This document shows positions 9,114 to 18,578 of a DNA stretch of 64,000 nucleotides, one piece after another; position 1 is the first letter of the stretch; every line of letters starts with the position of its first letter. A program made the translations under genes and the position numbers. Under the pieces are notes generated by a model, which did no database searches, was not told the origin of the DNA, and saw only the letters and a program-made list of their open reading frames with translations. This DNA is from CADCTB01 sp964479465. Its GTDB lineage: Bacteria > Actinomycetota > Acidimicrobiia > Acidimicrobiales > AC-14. The stretch covers positions 9,613 to 73,612 of the forward strand of contig CAYZMG010000012.1 of NCBI GenBank assembly GCA_964479465.1, read 5' to 3'.

Positions 9114-10607
9114 TCAGACCACGCGCCGCTTGCGGCGGGTGACGATCACCATGAGCAACCACTGGACCACCGCCACCTCGACGCCGACGGCCACCGCGAT
9201 AAGGCCGGCGCCCGGCGAGGGGGGACCGCCAAGGCCGAGCAGTGCCAGGTTGCCGGCGCCCAGCACCGAGGCTGGGTCACTGTCGCTCGGCAGCGGCGCC
9301 ACGTCCGGCAGCAGCACCGTCGCCCCGGCCGCGAACGGATCGGCCGGCGGGAGGAGGTCCGGACCGGTGCCAACGATGGCGAGTGCACTCGCCACCGGCC
9401 GCTCGACCGCCCCAACGAGCACATCGCCGGGTCGGAGCGCGTGCACGATCATCTGCCGGCCGCCCCGCTTCACCAGCCGATCGCTCGGGCGGTTGACGAC
9501 GGTGGTACCCACGGCCAAAGTCGCCGATCCACCACCGTCGAGGTTGATTGCATCGGACGCGCCGAGCGCCCGCAGCAGGTCGGCGGCCTCCGGCAGGCTC
9601 AGCCCGACGCTGTAGCCCGGCTGGCGGCCATCGACGGTGACCAGCAGTATCTCTGTCTCGTTCCATCCCACGATTGTCCGCGGGTGCCGGCTGCTCACGA
9701 AGCTGGACCCGTCGTCGGCCACCCACCGCCGCCTCTCACGCACCAGGACGGGGGTCCCGCCGACGCTCTCGGTGACGCCCGGCGACGTTTCCACCCGGAG
9801 CAGACCCCGCGGGCTCACAGCGCCGCTCTTCAGGCGATGCCAGAGGTCGGCGAGGGCGGCGGCGCCGGCGCCATGGCCGGACATGACCAAGCCGCCGGCG
9901 GGGATCGGCGAGTTGCCCCGTGCCTCCTGGAAGCCGACGAGCTCCACAAGCGCTGTCTGGGCGACCTGAGGCGGCGCCGCCGGCTCGACGACGCGCAGCA
10001 CCAGTTCGGAACCGAAGTCGTTGGTCGCCGTGGTCGGCCCGAACGACGGTGTATAGAGAACGATCCCGTCGGCCGGCCGGGCCACGTTGAGCCCGGCCAC
10101 GACGACGGGACGAAGGTCGGAGGGGACGAACTGGGCCGACCAGCCCAGCGTCCCGGCCTTCAGCTCCCCGCCGGTCGTGACGGAGAGCTGGTGCTGGGTC
10201 GGGACCGGCGAGCGGAGCATCTGCCCGCCCGTCACCAGCCCGCCGACCGGCTCACCGGCGGGAAACGCGAAGTCTCCGTTCACGGCCGCGACGCACCGGA
10301 CCCGCTCGCACATGGCGGTGGTCCGCTCCTGAGCCGGCGCCGGCCCGGCCACCAGGTCGTTGGACAGGACGGCCCGCAGCGTGAGGCCGGCGTCTCTCCT
10401 GAACGACACGATGTGGGCCACGACAGGGCCGACCTGGCGGACGATTCGTCGGTAGTCGGCGCCCGGGGTCAGGTTTCGAACGTCGACGGTGCGGTAGCCC
10501 AGCACCTCGGTCACGGCGTGCGCCGGGCTGCCCGTGATCACCAGGAACAGGGCGACCAGTGCTGCCGTGCCGGTGATCCGGCCGGTCCAGCCGATCCTCG
10601 CAGTCAC
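9114..10607 (-). CDS. Secreted phosphodiester glycosidase-family protein
   Basis: About 497 aa. A Sec signal peptide (LVALFLVITGSPAHA) opens the protein and a hydrophobic helix followed by RRKRR closes it, so it is probably anchored on the outer face of the membrane. The core resembles the NAGPA/phosphodiester glycosidase fold: AAVNGDFAF in the first half, RTIVGWNETEILLVTVDGRQPG, and the hallmark AINLDGGGSATLAV. GTG 10607 has a purine-rich GGAAAGGGG about 12 nt upstream; GTG 10619 is the alternative. The substrate in bacteria is not settled. Confidence 0.85.
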   Translation of the reverse strand: MTARIGWTGRITGTAALVALFLVITGSPAHAVTEVLGYRTVDVRNLTPGADYRRIVRQVGPVVAHIVSFRRDAGLTLRAVLSNDLVAGPAPAQERTTAMCERVRCVAAVNGDFAFPAGEPVGGLVTGGQMLRSPVPTQHQLSVTTGGELKAGTLGWSAQFVPSDLRPVVVAGLNVARPADGIVLYTPSFGPTTATNDFGSELVLRVVEPAAPPQVAQTALVELVGFQEARGNSPIPAGGLVMSGHGAGAAALADLWHRLKSGAVSPRGLLRVETSPGVTESVGGTPVLVRERRRWVADDGSSFVSSRHPRTIVGWNETEILLVTVDGRQPGYSVGLSLPEAADLLRALGASDAINLDGGGSATLAVGTTVVNRPSDRLVKRGGRQMIVHALRPGDVLVGAVERPVASALAIVGTGPDLLPPADPFAAGATVLLPDVAPLPSDSDPASVLGAGNLALLGLGGPPSPGAGLIAVAVGVEVAVVQWLLMVIVTRRKRRVV

Positions 10608-10710
10608 CGGCAGAGTCACCCCCTTTCCACGACGCCCAAACCCAGTTGGTTCCCTGCCGCCTCTCCCGCAGCGCGTTCGGGCCAGGCGAAACGCCGGTAC
10701 GGTGGACGCC

Positions 10711-11487
10711 GTGATCGATGTCCTGCGCAACCGGCTGCGCCAGCTCGACCGGGTGGCGGTGGCCTTCAGCGGAGGCGCCGACTCTGCGTTCCTGGCCTGG
10801 GTGGCCAACGACACCCTCGGCCCCGACCGGGTGCTGGCTGTGACTGCGATCTCGCCCTCGCTGGCGGCGGCGGAGGCTGCCGACTGCGCCGCTCTCGCCG
10901 AGGAGTGGGGCCTGCGCTGGTCGCCGGTCGACACCGACGAGCTGGCCCGGCCCGCCTACGTCGCCAACGGCACCGACCGCTGCTTCCACTGCAAGACCGA
11001 ACTTATGGACGCGGTGGGGCCGCTGGCCGCGGCCGAGGGCGCCACCGTGGTGCTGGGGGTCAACGTCGACGACCTGGGCGATCATCGGCCCGGCCAGCAC
11101 GCCGCCGGCGATCGGGGGGCGGTTTTCCCCCTCGTCGACGCCGGCTTCACCAAGGCCGCCGTGCGGGAAGCCTCACGGGTGCTTGGTCTCCGCACGTGGG
11201 ACAAGCCGGCGGCGGCCTGCCTGGCGTCGCGCATCCCCTACGGCACTCCGGTCACCCTGACGACGCTCACGGGCGTCGGCCGGGCCGAGGCCGCGCTGCA
11301 CCGGCTCGGGTTCGGTCAGGTCCGGGTCCGCCACCACGGCGAGGTGGCTCGGGTTGAGGTCGAACTCGACCAGCTGGCCGCGGTCGTGGCCCGGCGGGAG
11401 GAGGTCGTCGCCGCGGTCAAGGCCGCCGGCTACCGGTGGGTGACCGTCGACCTCGAGGGCTTCCGCTCGGGCAACCTCAACCCCTGA
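10711..11487 (+). CDS. larE: LarE-like ATP-dependent sulfur transferase
   Basis: 258 aa from GTG 10711 (GTG 10702 is possible). The PP-loop FSGGADS marks an adenylating enzyme of the LarE/ExsB group. DRCFHCKTELM follows, then KPAAACLASRIPYGT, whose Cys aligns with the sacrificial cysteine region of Lactobacillus LarE, and the end matches LarE (WVTVDLEGFRSGNLN). LarE supplies sulfur to the nickel-pincer cofactor of lactate racemase; larB and larC are absent here, so it may serve another enzyme. It starts divergently about 100 bp from the glycosidase gene. Confidence 0.85.
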   Translation: MIDVLRNRLRQLDRVAVAFSGGADSAFLAWVANDTLGPDRVLAVTAISPSLAAAEAADCAALAEEWGLRWSPVDTDELARPAYVANGTDRCFHCKTELMDAVGPLAAAEGATVVLGVNVDDLGDHRPGQHAAGDRGAVFPLVDAGFTKAAVREASRVLGLRTWDKPAAACLASRIPYGTPVTLTTLTGVGRAEAALHRLGFGQVRVRHHGEVARVEVELDQLAAVVARREEVVAAVKAAGYRWVTVDLEGFRSGNLNP

Positions 11488-11494
11488 CCCCATC

Positions 11495-11542
11495 GTTCTG
11501 GCTGCACCTACGGTCGCATGCGACCGTTACTGCAGCCAGAAC
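11495..11542. terminator. Bidirectional terminator between larE and apgM
   Basis: Outer arms gttctggctgca (11495-11506) and tgcagccagaac (11531-11542) pair perfectly; the inside holds a second perfect palindrome at 11510-11527 (acggtcgca/tgcgaccgt). It lies between two converging genes, so it can serve both. Confidence 0.75.
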
Positions 11543-11550
11543 GGCTGTGC

Positions 11551-12750
11551 TCAGGCCCCGTATTTTGCCAGACGGCCGGCGACGTTGAGCATGATCGGCA
11601 TGAGCTCGCGAGCGGGCCGGCGGCCCAGTGCTCCCTGGAGGCAGTAGCGCTCGCCGAAGCGCTCGACCTGGTCGCGGCCGACCTGCTCGCCGTGGAGCAG
11701 GACGGGCACGGAGTGCCAGGAGTGGGCGGCCATCTGGCTGGGCGTGGAGTGGTCGCCGGTGACGGCCACCACGTCGGGGCTCATGGCCATCAACTGGGGA
11801 ATCACTGCATCGAGGGCCTCGATGGCTGCCACCTTGCCCTCGAAGTTGCCGTCCTCGCCCGTGGAGTCAGACGGCTTGTGGTGGAAGAAGAACAAGTCGT
11901 AGTCGTCCCAGTGCTCCTTCAGAAGGAGGATCTGCTCGTCGATGGTGGTCGGCGGACCTATGACGTCCATGCCCACCAGGCGGCCGATGCCCCGGTACAT
12001 GGGATAGATGGCGTTGGCGGCCGCCCGCAGGCCGTAGCGCTCCTGCACGCTCGGCAGCTGGCGGTGGGAGTCGAGGCCCCGCAGGAGGATCGAGTTGGCC
12101 TTGGGCTCTTCGGCCAGGATGTGGCGGGCCTGGAGATCGATCTCGGCGACAACCTCGGCGGTGTGGGTGGCGGTCCGAGTCTGGGCCATGGGAGCCAGAG
12201 GCGGCACACCGGTCTTCTGGGGGTCCGTGTCGTCGACATGGGGGTCGAGGTCGGCGCCCCGGAGGACGACGAGCACCCGGTGCTGGGCCTCGTGGACGAA
12301 CTGCACGTCGACGTCGGGGATGGAGACACCGTCGTTGAGGCGGCGGACGACCTCGAGGGCCTCCAGGTCGGGGAGGCGTCCCGCTCTGCGGTCGGTGATG
12401 ATGCCCTGCGCGTCGAGCGTGGCCAGGTTGCCGCGGGCGGCGATGTCGCCGGGGTTCAGGTGCACGTCGAGGCCGGCGGCGGAGAGGGCGCCGCGGCCCA
12501 GGTGGTAGTCGAAGGGGTCGTAGCCGAAGAGGGAGAGATGGGCGGGCCCAGAGCCGGGGGTGATGCCCGGTCCCACCGGATCGAGCAGCCCCGTCGAGCC
12601 GGCGGCGGCCAGTTCGTCGAGGTTTGGGGTCTCGGCCTCTTCCAGCTCCGTGCCCCGGCCGGCGGTGGCGTAGCCCCCCAGGCCGTCGAGCACGACCAGC
12701 AGGATCTTGCTGGTCGCAGGTTGGACGAGTGTGGCTAGATCGAACGTCAT
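11551..12750 (-). CDS. apgM: Cofactor-independent phosphoglycerate mutase, archaeal type
   Basis: 399 aa alkaline-phosphatase-superfamily metalloenzyme that interconverts 3- and 2-phosphoglycerate in glycolysis. The N-terminal metal site is VVLDGLGG, followed by EAETPNLDELAAAG and the active-site PGSGPAHLSLFGYDP with its nucleophilic Ser. VAVTGDHSTPSQMAAHSW near residue 325 supplies further metal ligands. It is about the normal ApgM length. A winged-helix gene starts upstream with 37 bp between them and may share the transcript. Confidence 0.93.
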   Translation of the reverse strand: MTFDLATLVQPATSKILLVVLDGLGGYATAGRGTELEEAETPNLDELAAAGSTGLLDPVGPGITPGSGPAHLSLFGYDPFDYHLGRGALSAAGLDVHLNPGDIAARGNLATLDAQGIITDRRAGRLPDLEALEVVRRLNDGVSIPDVDVQFVHEAQHRVLVVLRGADLDPHVDDTDPQKTGVPPLAPMAQTRTATHTAEVVAEIDLQARHILAEEPKANSILLRGLDSHRQLPSVQERYGLRAAANAIYPMYRGIGRLVGMDVIGPPTTIDEQILLLKEHWDDYDLFFFHHKPSDSTGEDGNFEGKVAAIEALDAVIPQLMAMSPDVVAVTGDHSTPSQMAAHSWHSVPVLLHGEQVGRDQVERFGERYCLQGALGRRPARELMPIMLNVAGRLAKYGA

Positions 12751-12787
12751 AGTGCCTCCAGCGTACGAGGTCGCCGGAGGTGCTCCG

Positions 12788-13312
12788 TCAGCCAGGTACG
12801 GACTCCATCAGGTAACCGCGCGAGCGGACGGTTCGAATGGCCAGCCCGACCGGGGTCAGCCGCCGGCGCAGCCGGAGAACGTGCACGTCGAGGGCGTTGC
12901 GACCGGGCGCACCGCTGGGCCAGCCGGCGCGGATCAGCAGCTCCCGGCTCGTCACCGCACCAAGGCGCTTGAGGAGGGCTTCGGCCAGCCGAGCCTCGAG
13001 GGGGGGCAGGGCGACCCACGAGCCGTTGACCCGCAGGACGCCGAAGTCGTCCAGCACGGGGCCAGCGGGGGCCATCGAGTGGCCGTTCCCTTCGTTCGTC
13101 GAGTGATGGGCCAGGCTGCGGGACGCGAGGGCGTCGACCCGAGCCCTCACCTCGTTCTCCGCCGCCGGCACGCGAATCCAGTCTTCGAGGCAGTCGCCGA
13201 CCGGCGGGGGGTCCTCGCCGTCGGGGACGAGGAGCAGACGGGGCTCGCCCGCCTGGCTGATGCGGGTGCGCCGGGACTCCTCTTCCGGCCACCTGAGCAT
13301 GGTGACGTCCAT
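12788..13312 (-). CDS. OmpR-type winged-helix protein
   Basis: 174 aa (ATG 13312; a GTG directly before it is an alternative). The last 80 residues are an OmpR/PhoB-like DNA-binding domain: LPPLEARLAEALLKRLGAVTSRELL, NALDVHVLRLRRRL (recognition helix) and IRTVRSRGYLME (wing). The first 80 residues show no receiver-domain Asp or Lys signature, so phosphorylation is not expected. Its target is unknown; the nearest candidate is the downstream apgM. Confidence 0.8.
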   Translation of the reverse strand: MDVTMLRWPEEESRRTRISQAGEPRLLLVPDGEDPPPVGDCLEDWIRVPAAENEVRARVDALASRSLAHHSTNEGNGHSMAPAGPVLDDFGVLRVNGSWVALPPLEARLAEALLKRLGAVTSRELLIRAGWPSGAPGRNALDVHVLRLRRRLTPVGLAIRTVRSRGYLMESVPG

Positions 13313-13413
13313 CACTGACGACCATAGAGACGAAACGTTGCCGCGGTGTTTCGCCAGGGTGAACTATCGGTCGCGGCGCCGCCGGCGCCGGCCGGCGGTA
13401 AGATGGCTTCGCC

Positions 13414-13484
13414 GCGGGCGTAGTTCAGAGGCAGAACATCAGCTTCCCAAGCTGAGAACGCGAGTTCGATTCTCGTCGCCCGCT
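13414..13484 (+). tRNA. tRNA-Gly (anticodon CCC), integration site
   Basis: A 71-nt cloverleaf: acceptor gcgggcg (13414-13420) with cgcccgc (13477-13483), discriminator T. The anticodon stem tcagc/gctga closes the loop ttcccaa, anticodon CCC. The T-arm cgag-ttcgatt-ctcg is normal. CCA is not encoded. A TAAGAT box lies about 10 bp upstream. The integrase gene begins 123 bp after its 3' end, so this tRNA is the likely attB of the conjugative element. Confidence 0.95.
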
Positions 13485-13555
13485 CTCATAAAAGCCCTGG
13501 CAGAGGCCCTAAGGTCCGCCTAAATCGGCCTTCGTCCCTAGGTGACATGCCGTTT

Positions 13556-13586
13556 GGGCCACAACCGGGCCACAACGGGCCACTGG
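13556..13586 (+). repeat. Three tandem direct repeats beside the integrase
   Basis: GGGCCACAAC occurs at 13556-13565 and 13567-13576, with a third partial copy GGGCCAC at 13577-13583. Position between the tRNA and the integrase stop suggests arm-type integrase or excisionase binding sites (inference). Confidence 0.5.
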
Positions 13587-13606
13587 AGGGCTGCCCAGGG
13601 CTGTGT

Positions 13607-14764
13607 TCAACGGTCTCGCGAGCCCTCGCCGGCACCCTCGGCGCCGGGCCGCAGCTCGACCACCGATGCAGGCTGGCGGTCGATGAGCGTGCCCAAGACG
13701 GCAGCGATGGCCGCGTCGCGATCCCGTGTCGCATGCTGATAGCGCAGGGCCGCCTCTGGCGAGGCGTGACCCATTCGGTGCATGAGCTCCTTCGTGCTCG
13801 CCCCGGAGGCGGCCGTGAGGGTATTCGCGACATGGCGCAGGTCATGGAAGTGGAGCTCGGGCATCCCCATCTGGGCTCGTGCCTTCGCCCATTTGGCCTG
13901 CCAGACATGGTTGCGTAGCGGACCGCCCCGCTCGCCACAAAACACCACGCCGTCAGGGCCGGGCTGGGCGAATCGAGCCAGGTGGGTCTCGATCTCCGGG
14001 ATCAGCTGTACCGGGATCGAGATGGTTCGTCGCCCGGCCTCGGTCTTGGGTTCGCCGGTGAAGACGGTGCCGTCCTTGAGCTGCTGGCGCTGGTCCATAA
14101 CGGTCACCGTATTGTGCAACAAGTCGATCCGAGACCTCGTCAGCCCGAACAGCTCTCCCCGGCGCAGGCCCAGGAATGCCGCCATGAGGACAAGTGTCCG
14201 GTAACGCGGGGCCACAATGTCGGCGAAGGCCCATACATCCGTGACCGAGATCACGGGCCGCTCGGGGGCGTGCTCGGTTCCCGCCCCTTTGACCACGCAA
14301 GGGTTGCGGGCGAGCAGCTCATCCACGGTGGCGGTGGCGAGGATGGCATGGAGGAGCCGGTAGGCCTTGGCCGCCGTCGACGCTCCTACGCCCTCGACGT
14401 CGATCATCCGGGAGTGCCACCGTCGGATGATCGAAGGTGTGAGCCGGCCAAGCTCAAGTTCGCCAAGGGCGGGAACGATGTGTAGTCGCACCAGTCCTTC
14501 GTAGAGCTCCTGGGTCCGCGGCCGGAGCCGGCGGTCGTCCAACCAGGTGTTGGCATAGTCGGCCAGGGTGACCCGACCTCGCGCTGGATCGACCCAGCCG
14601 CCCCGCGTCTGGTCGGCGAGGGCAAGGGCAAGGGCCTTGTCCGCGGCACCCTTCGTGGCGAAGGTCCCGAGCCCGACCAGCCGGCCGCTCATGGGGTCTC
14701 GGATCCGGGCCTGCCAGCGTCCGGAGTCCCGTCGTCTCACGCTTCCGGCCACTCTGCGATTCAT
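13607..14764 (-). CDS. int: Tyrosine recombinase (element integrase)
   Basis: About 385 aa from ATG 14764; an upstream ATG would add 15 Arg-rich residues. An AP2-like arm-binding N-terminus (SGRWQARIRDPMSGRLV) is followed by a SAM-like core-binding domain (TLADYANTWLDDRRL) and the catalytic domain with GLRRGEL (first Arg), HDLRHVANT (His-x-x-Arg) and HRMGHASPEAALRYQH (last His and nucleophilic Tyr). All catalytic residues look intact. It points toward the tRNA-Gly 3' end, as expected for an integrase next to its attachment site. Confidence 0.95.
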   Translation of the reverse strand: MNRRVAGSVRRRDSGRWQARIRDPMSGRLVGLGTFATKGAADKALALALADQTRGGWVDPARGRVTLADYANTWLDDRRLRPRTQELYEGLVRLHIVPALGELELGRLTPSIIRRWHSRMIDVEGVGASTAAKAYRLLHAILATATVDELLARNPCVVKGAGTEHAPERPVISVTDVWAFADIVAPRYRTLVLMAAFLGLRRGELFGLTRSRIDLLHNTVTVMDQRQQLKDGTVFTGEPKTEAGRRTISIPVQLIPEIETHLARFAQPGPDGVVFCGERGGPLRNHVWQAKWAKARAQMGMPELHFHDLRHVANTLTAASGASTKELMHRMGHASPEAALRYQHATRDRDAAIAAVLGTLIDRQPASVVELRPGAEGAGEGSRDR

Positions 14765-14875
14765 CTGGCCCCCGTCCTCTCGCCTAGCAGGGCGACGCCG
14801 ACGGTACATTCGAGGCGACCGATGCGTCGAGCACCTGGGCCTTCGACGGCCCGTGCGGTCTACACCGCGGTGCCG

Positions 14876-15151
14876 TCAGGCTTCGGGGCGGGACGCCCCC
14901 GGCGCCTGCCCCCGGGCCTGGGCAAGCTCGTGTCCTGGCAGCCTGATCTCATCGATCAGCTCGCGGATCACCTTGGAGCGCATCGTCTTCTCGCCGCCGA
15001 ACCCGTCGGCGTCGTAGAGGGACGCCAGCCCTTCCTCGGGCATATGCGAGGCCCCTGGGCACGGGTACCAAACATAGGTTCGGGATGTCCCAGCCGTCAT
15101 CGCCTGCGAAGGCAGGTCCGAGACGCGCAACAGCGCCTCGCCGCCATCCAC
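14876..15151 (-). CDS. Hypothetical protein upstream of integrase
   Basis: 91 aa, with a charged helical C-terminal half (MRSKVIRELIDEIRLPGHELAQ). It is in the place where elements often keep an excisionase or a small regulator, but I see no HTH signature. It lies upstream of int on the same strand. Weak call. Confidence 0.3.
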   Translation of the reverse strand: MDGGEALLRVSDLPSQAMTAGTSRTYVWYPCPGASHMPEEGLASLYDADGFGGEKTMRSKVIRELIDEIRLPGHELAQARGQAPGASRPEA

Positions 15152-16623
15152 ACGCTCTTCGACTACATCACCACCCGCTCACCGCAGATGCTCCGTGTGT
15201 GCGAGCAGCTGGCAGCGATCCCGATGACGCGCGTCGCGCCAGCGGGAACCTTCCTCCTCTAACGGGACGAGGTCGAGAGGCTGCGGCGCCGGCCGCCGTT
15301 GGACAGCCACCTTGCCCTCATAACGCGGTCGGGAACAGAACCTAGAGACAAGGGCAGCCCGTCGTGTCGTCCCAGCTGTTGCGGGCCTGCGCCAGCCTAG
15401 GCATCCGTTGATCCACTCCCGGCCGGGCCGGCCACAACTGCCCACTCTTTGCGACGTGAAGAGCAAATACCGACAATCGCCACATTAGATTGACAGTACG
15501 AGCAACCGAGTGGTGACGTCCATGATCAACCCTCTCGAGGGCCGCTCTGATCCGGACATCGTTAACCCCGGGTACGCACAACACCGTCGGTAGAAGGCGC
15601 CAGAAGGGCCCGCAAATGTGGCGCACCGCCCGAACTTCCCCCTTTCTGTCAGCGATGCCTGAGACGCCTGGAGTACCTGAGCATCCCTCGATGCCGCCTC
15701 CCGGGGCCCGCCCCCGGTCCGATCCGACGCGTACCGGGCGCAGCGCTCCACCAGGGCCCCCGGACACGGTCGGCCTCCAGACCGATGTGGAGATGCGCCT
15801 CGGCCCCTCGACTACTGCCGCCCGCCCATCGGCGACGCCGGTCTGGTCTGGCGCAAGGTCGAGCCGCGGCCAGCAGAGCCTCACTGAACCCACCGGCCCC
15901 GATTCGAAGCTCGAATCCACCGATCCCGCGGCAGGCCAAGCCGATGACGGCAGCGGCCGTGAGCGCGAGCCCGCCACGACAAGCACGGTATTGCTTCCAC
16001 CGAGTCCGGCGAGCACCGCGCCGAGGCGGATCCCGGTAGCGACGGACGGCCACCGACGAAAAAGGCGGATGCCAAGCCGCCGGCCGGGCGCGCCTAAGGA
16101 AGCCGTTCCACGGCGACAGCCGGGCTTAGCAGCTCCCACGCTCTGCTTCTCCCCGGCGCGTAACCCACGCCTCACCATCCTGCCTATCGCCAGGATGGTG
16201 AGGACTCTGAGGCTCGATGCCAAGAGCCCGCTCGACTCCCCCCCATGCAGCGTCGATGCGTCGTCGTCGGCGGTCTGCCCCGAAAGTGGATCGGCTCGCG
16301 CGCCCGTACCGTCGGAGGCCCAGGGTCCAGGTCCGATGCCCGGTCCTCGCGGGCTACATGATCCGAGCCAGACGCCGGGTTCTTTGTCCGGAACCGGGGT
16401 CGGGCGCACCCGTAGTGATCCGTGCCGACACGATGCGGACTGCGGACCGCGGCCCTTGTCCTTACCAGTGGCCTGACGGAGCAACGCCGGACGTGTTGGC
16501 CACGGGGGGTACATCGTCCTCGACCCGGGGCGTCGGCCGACCTGGGGGCTGTTCGGTGTGCTCTCCGCCTGCCCGTGCCGTCTTGCGTCTCCCCGGCTGA
16601 AGGTTGGCACGGCGCCGGGAGCA
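15152..16623. other. Long stretch without a convincing gene
   Basis: Several long frames are open on both strands only because of high GC; none has a recognisable motif, a good ribosome site or sensible composition. It may hold decayed genes. A short imperfect inverted repeat lies near 16170-16200 (caccatcctgcc / ggatggtg). Confidence 0.5.
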
Positions 16624-16696
16624 TGCAAGGGCGGCTCCGTTCCTCGCTCGCTGCGCTCCCTCCGGTACTCGCCGTCCCTACGGGCAGACCCTTGCA
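16624..16696 (+). repeat. Structured noncoding element, copy A
   Basis: Arms tgcaaggg (16624-16631) and cccttgca (16689-16696) enclose a loop with gttcctcgctcgctgcgctc and ctacgggcagac. The same layout with compensating arm changes recurs at 25597 and 43171. This copy lies just upstream of ssb. Confidence 0.6.
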
Positions 16697-16760
16697 TCCC
16701 CCCTTGCCCGCCGTGCCTGTCCTTAGCCCAGGAACCGCAGACCACGAACAGGAGGAAGAA

Positions 16761-17132
16761 ATGAACACCATCCAGCTCATCGGCCGACCGACCACCGACC
16801 CCGAACTCCGCTACACGCCCACCGGCATGGCCACCACCACCCTGCGCATGGCCGTCCCCCGGCGCAAGCGCAACGGCGAGGACCAGCCCCCCGTCTACGT
16901 CGACGTGGTGACCTACGGCGCTCAGGCCGAGGCTGTCGCCAAGTACGTGACCAAGGGCCGCCGGATGGCCGTCACCGGGCGCCTCGAGTACCGGGAGTGG
17001 AAGGACCAGGACGACAGGCCCCACTCCAAGCACGAGGTCGTCGCCGACCAGGTCGAGTTCCTCGACTCGCCCAAGCAGAACGGCGGCACAACGGCCGACC
17101 CGGCTGACGACGCCGGCGAGGAGCCCTACTGA
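16761..17132 (+). CDS. ssb: Single-stranded DNA-binding protein
   Basis: 123 aa OB-fold protein: MNTIQLIGRPTTDPELRYTP at the start, then VDVVTYGAQAEAVAKYVTKG and TGRLEYREWKDQD, and an acidic tail (PADDAGEEPY). The start follows AGGAGGAAGAA at a normal distance; longer open sequence upstream overlaps the stem-loop and is not coding-like. It probably protects the transferred strand of the element and is distinct from a chromosomal replication ssb. Confidence 0.93.
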   Translation: MNTIQLIGRPTTDPELRYTPTGMATTTLRMAVPRRKRNGEDQPPVYVDVVTYGAQAEAVAKYVTKGRRMAVTGRLEYREWKDQDDRPHSKHEVVADQVEFLDSPKQNGGTTADPADDAGEEPY

Positions 17133-17217
17133 GAGTTCCACGGAGGGGCGGGCCACGGCGCCCGCCCCTCCGCTCAGTCCGACCCCGTCAACCCCGACCC
17201 CGATGGAGGTCGTCGCC

Positions 17218-17418
17218 ATGCTCACCGAGCTCGCGCTCATCCACCCCTGCGCCGAAATCGTCCACTGGTGCTCGGGCGCCTACCTCGACCACCGCGGCCG
17301 GCCGATCACACAGTGCCCGAGGTGCCGCGAAGCTCTCGGCACCCCATGGACCCGCGCTGAGGAAGTGCACCGTCCCGTCCACCCCGCCCACGGAAGGATG
17401 GCGCTGACGGCCAACTGA
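17218..17418 (+). CDS. Small Cys-containing hypothetical protein
   Basis: 66 aa from ATG 17218, chosen because GGAGG lies 6-7 nt before it. It has Cys/His-rich parts, including CPRCREAL and HPCAEIVHWC, so it may bind zinc. Its last codons lie in repeat copy 1. It follows ssb by about 85 bp. Confidence 0.45.
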   Translation: MLTELALIHPCAEIVHWCSGAYLDHRGRPITQCPRCREALGTPWTRAEEVHRPVHPAHGRMALTAN

Positions 17419-17970
17419 GCAACACTGGTCCCGAGGGGCCTGGCGCCGAGTGTCCGCCGCACTTGGCGTATGGGCCCCTCGTCGCGCGTCCTCCTCAGGT
17501 CCCTGGCCCGCCCGGTCGGCTTGGTTGTGGCCCCTGGCGGGGCCACGGGGGAGGCCGGCGCCGGCCTCCCCCTCGCTCGCTCGCCGCTCGCCCCCCTCCT
17601 CAGCCACAAGAGTTTTTCTCGGGGCTTTCCATTGCGCAGCGCGGTTGTTCATGGCGGGCGCAACGGGCCTGACGGCCCGGCGCCCGCCCGAGGTTGCGCT
17701 GCTGTAGCGGGCCCGGGGCGACCGTCATCGGTGGGAAGCCACCAGCGCACGCAGTCCCTATGTCAAGGCCCGCTGCGCACCCTCGTTGCAGGCGAGGCCC
17801 GTGGCCCCTGCGGGCCGCCTCCTTGTCCTCCGGGGGCTGGCGCCCCCGAGCCCCCCGCCTCACCTTCACTGCGGGCGCTGCGCTCTGCGGCCTTCGGCCT
17901 CCGGCCTTGACATTCGCCCCGGGCCCACGGATTTGGGACGCCCCCGAGAACGACTCGGAGCGAAAGGAGC
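17406..17970 (+). repeat. Direct repeat, copy 1 (about 565 bp)
   Basis: Nearly identical to 22503-23070. The last 440 bp (from about 17530) match almost base for base; the segment near 17460-17525 has diverged. It contains several GC-rich inverted repeats (for example gaggccggc/gccggcctc) and no convincing gene. It ends with CGAAAGGAGC directly before the start of the next gene, so it carries that gene's leader and ribosome site. Confidence 0.9.
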
Positions 17971-17976
17971 GATCCC

Positions 17977-18423
17977 GTGGACTCCCCGATCACCAGCCCC
18001 CTGCACGTACAGGCCTGGCCCGACACCGTCATCGAGCGCCTGGGCCACGAGCCCACGTCGGAGTACTTCGAGTGGCCCTGGCTACCGCGAGTCGGCCCCA
18101 GCGGTGCATGGGCCTACCGCCGGTTGACCGCTGGCCTGGTCACCCAGCCCGACGGTTTCGACATCCGCCTCGATGAGCTCGGTCACTGGATCGGCCTGGG
18201 CGGGACCGGACAGCACTCGCCGATCGTCCGCAGCCTGCGAAGGCTGGTCACCTTCGGCCTGGCCCTGCAGGTCGACGACCACACGCTGGCCCTCCTGCGG
18301 CGGGTCCCGCCCCTGACCCTGCCCCAGCTGCGACGGCTGAGCCCGGTCCTGCAGGCGATGCACCTTCGCCTGACCGACAACGCCGGCACCACCGGCGGGC
18401 TCGACGCGGCGGTGGCCAGCTGA
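17977..18423 (+). CDS. Hypothetical element protein, HTH-like
   Basis: 148 aa from GTG 17977, with AAAGGAG 7 nt upstream inside the repeat. The middle (DELGHWIGLGGTGQHSPIVRSLRRLVTFGLA) has the look of a winged-helix with a recognition helix, and LPQLRRLSPVLQAMHLRLT follows. Similar small proteins are common in actinobacterial conjugative elements, but I know no function. Codon use matches the element, unlike the cargo that follows. Confidence 0.6.
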   Translation: MDSPITSPLHVQAWPDTVIERLGHEPTSEYFEWPWLPRVGPSGAWAYRRLTAGLVTQPDGFDIRLDELGHWIGLGGTGQHSPIVRSLRRLVTFGLALQVDDHTLALLRRVPPLTLPQLRRLSPVLQAMHLRLTDNAGTTGGLDAAVAS

Positions 18424-18509
18424 GTAGCGGTGTGGCCGCGCCCTGTCAGCCAAGCAGGGCGCGGCCGCCGGCGTATTTCCCCGTTCCTGGACCCAGAGGA
18501 GGTGACCTC

Positions 18510-18578
18510 ATGCCCATGCCCACCGGCGCTTCCCAGCGTCCCGACCACGCCCACCACGACGTCCGGCCCGGACCGTGA
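18510..18578 (+). CDS. 22-aa leader peptide coupled to next gene
   Basis: ATG 18510 follows AGGAGG (18497-18502) at a normal distance; the frame ends in TGA at 18576-18578, which overlaps the next GTG start (GTGA). The peptide is His/Pro-rich (DHAHHDVRPGP). Coupled translation is likely; whether the peptide has a job is unknown. Confidence 0.4.
   Translation: MPMPTGASQRPDHAHHDVRPGP

Noticed and set aside
15342..17240. A 632-codon minus-strand open frame
   Set aside because: It crosses ssb antisense, has no motif or ribosome site, and its Gly/Arg/Val-rich composition is that of a GC-rich shadow frame.
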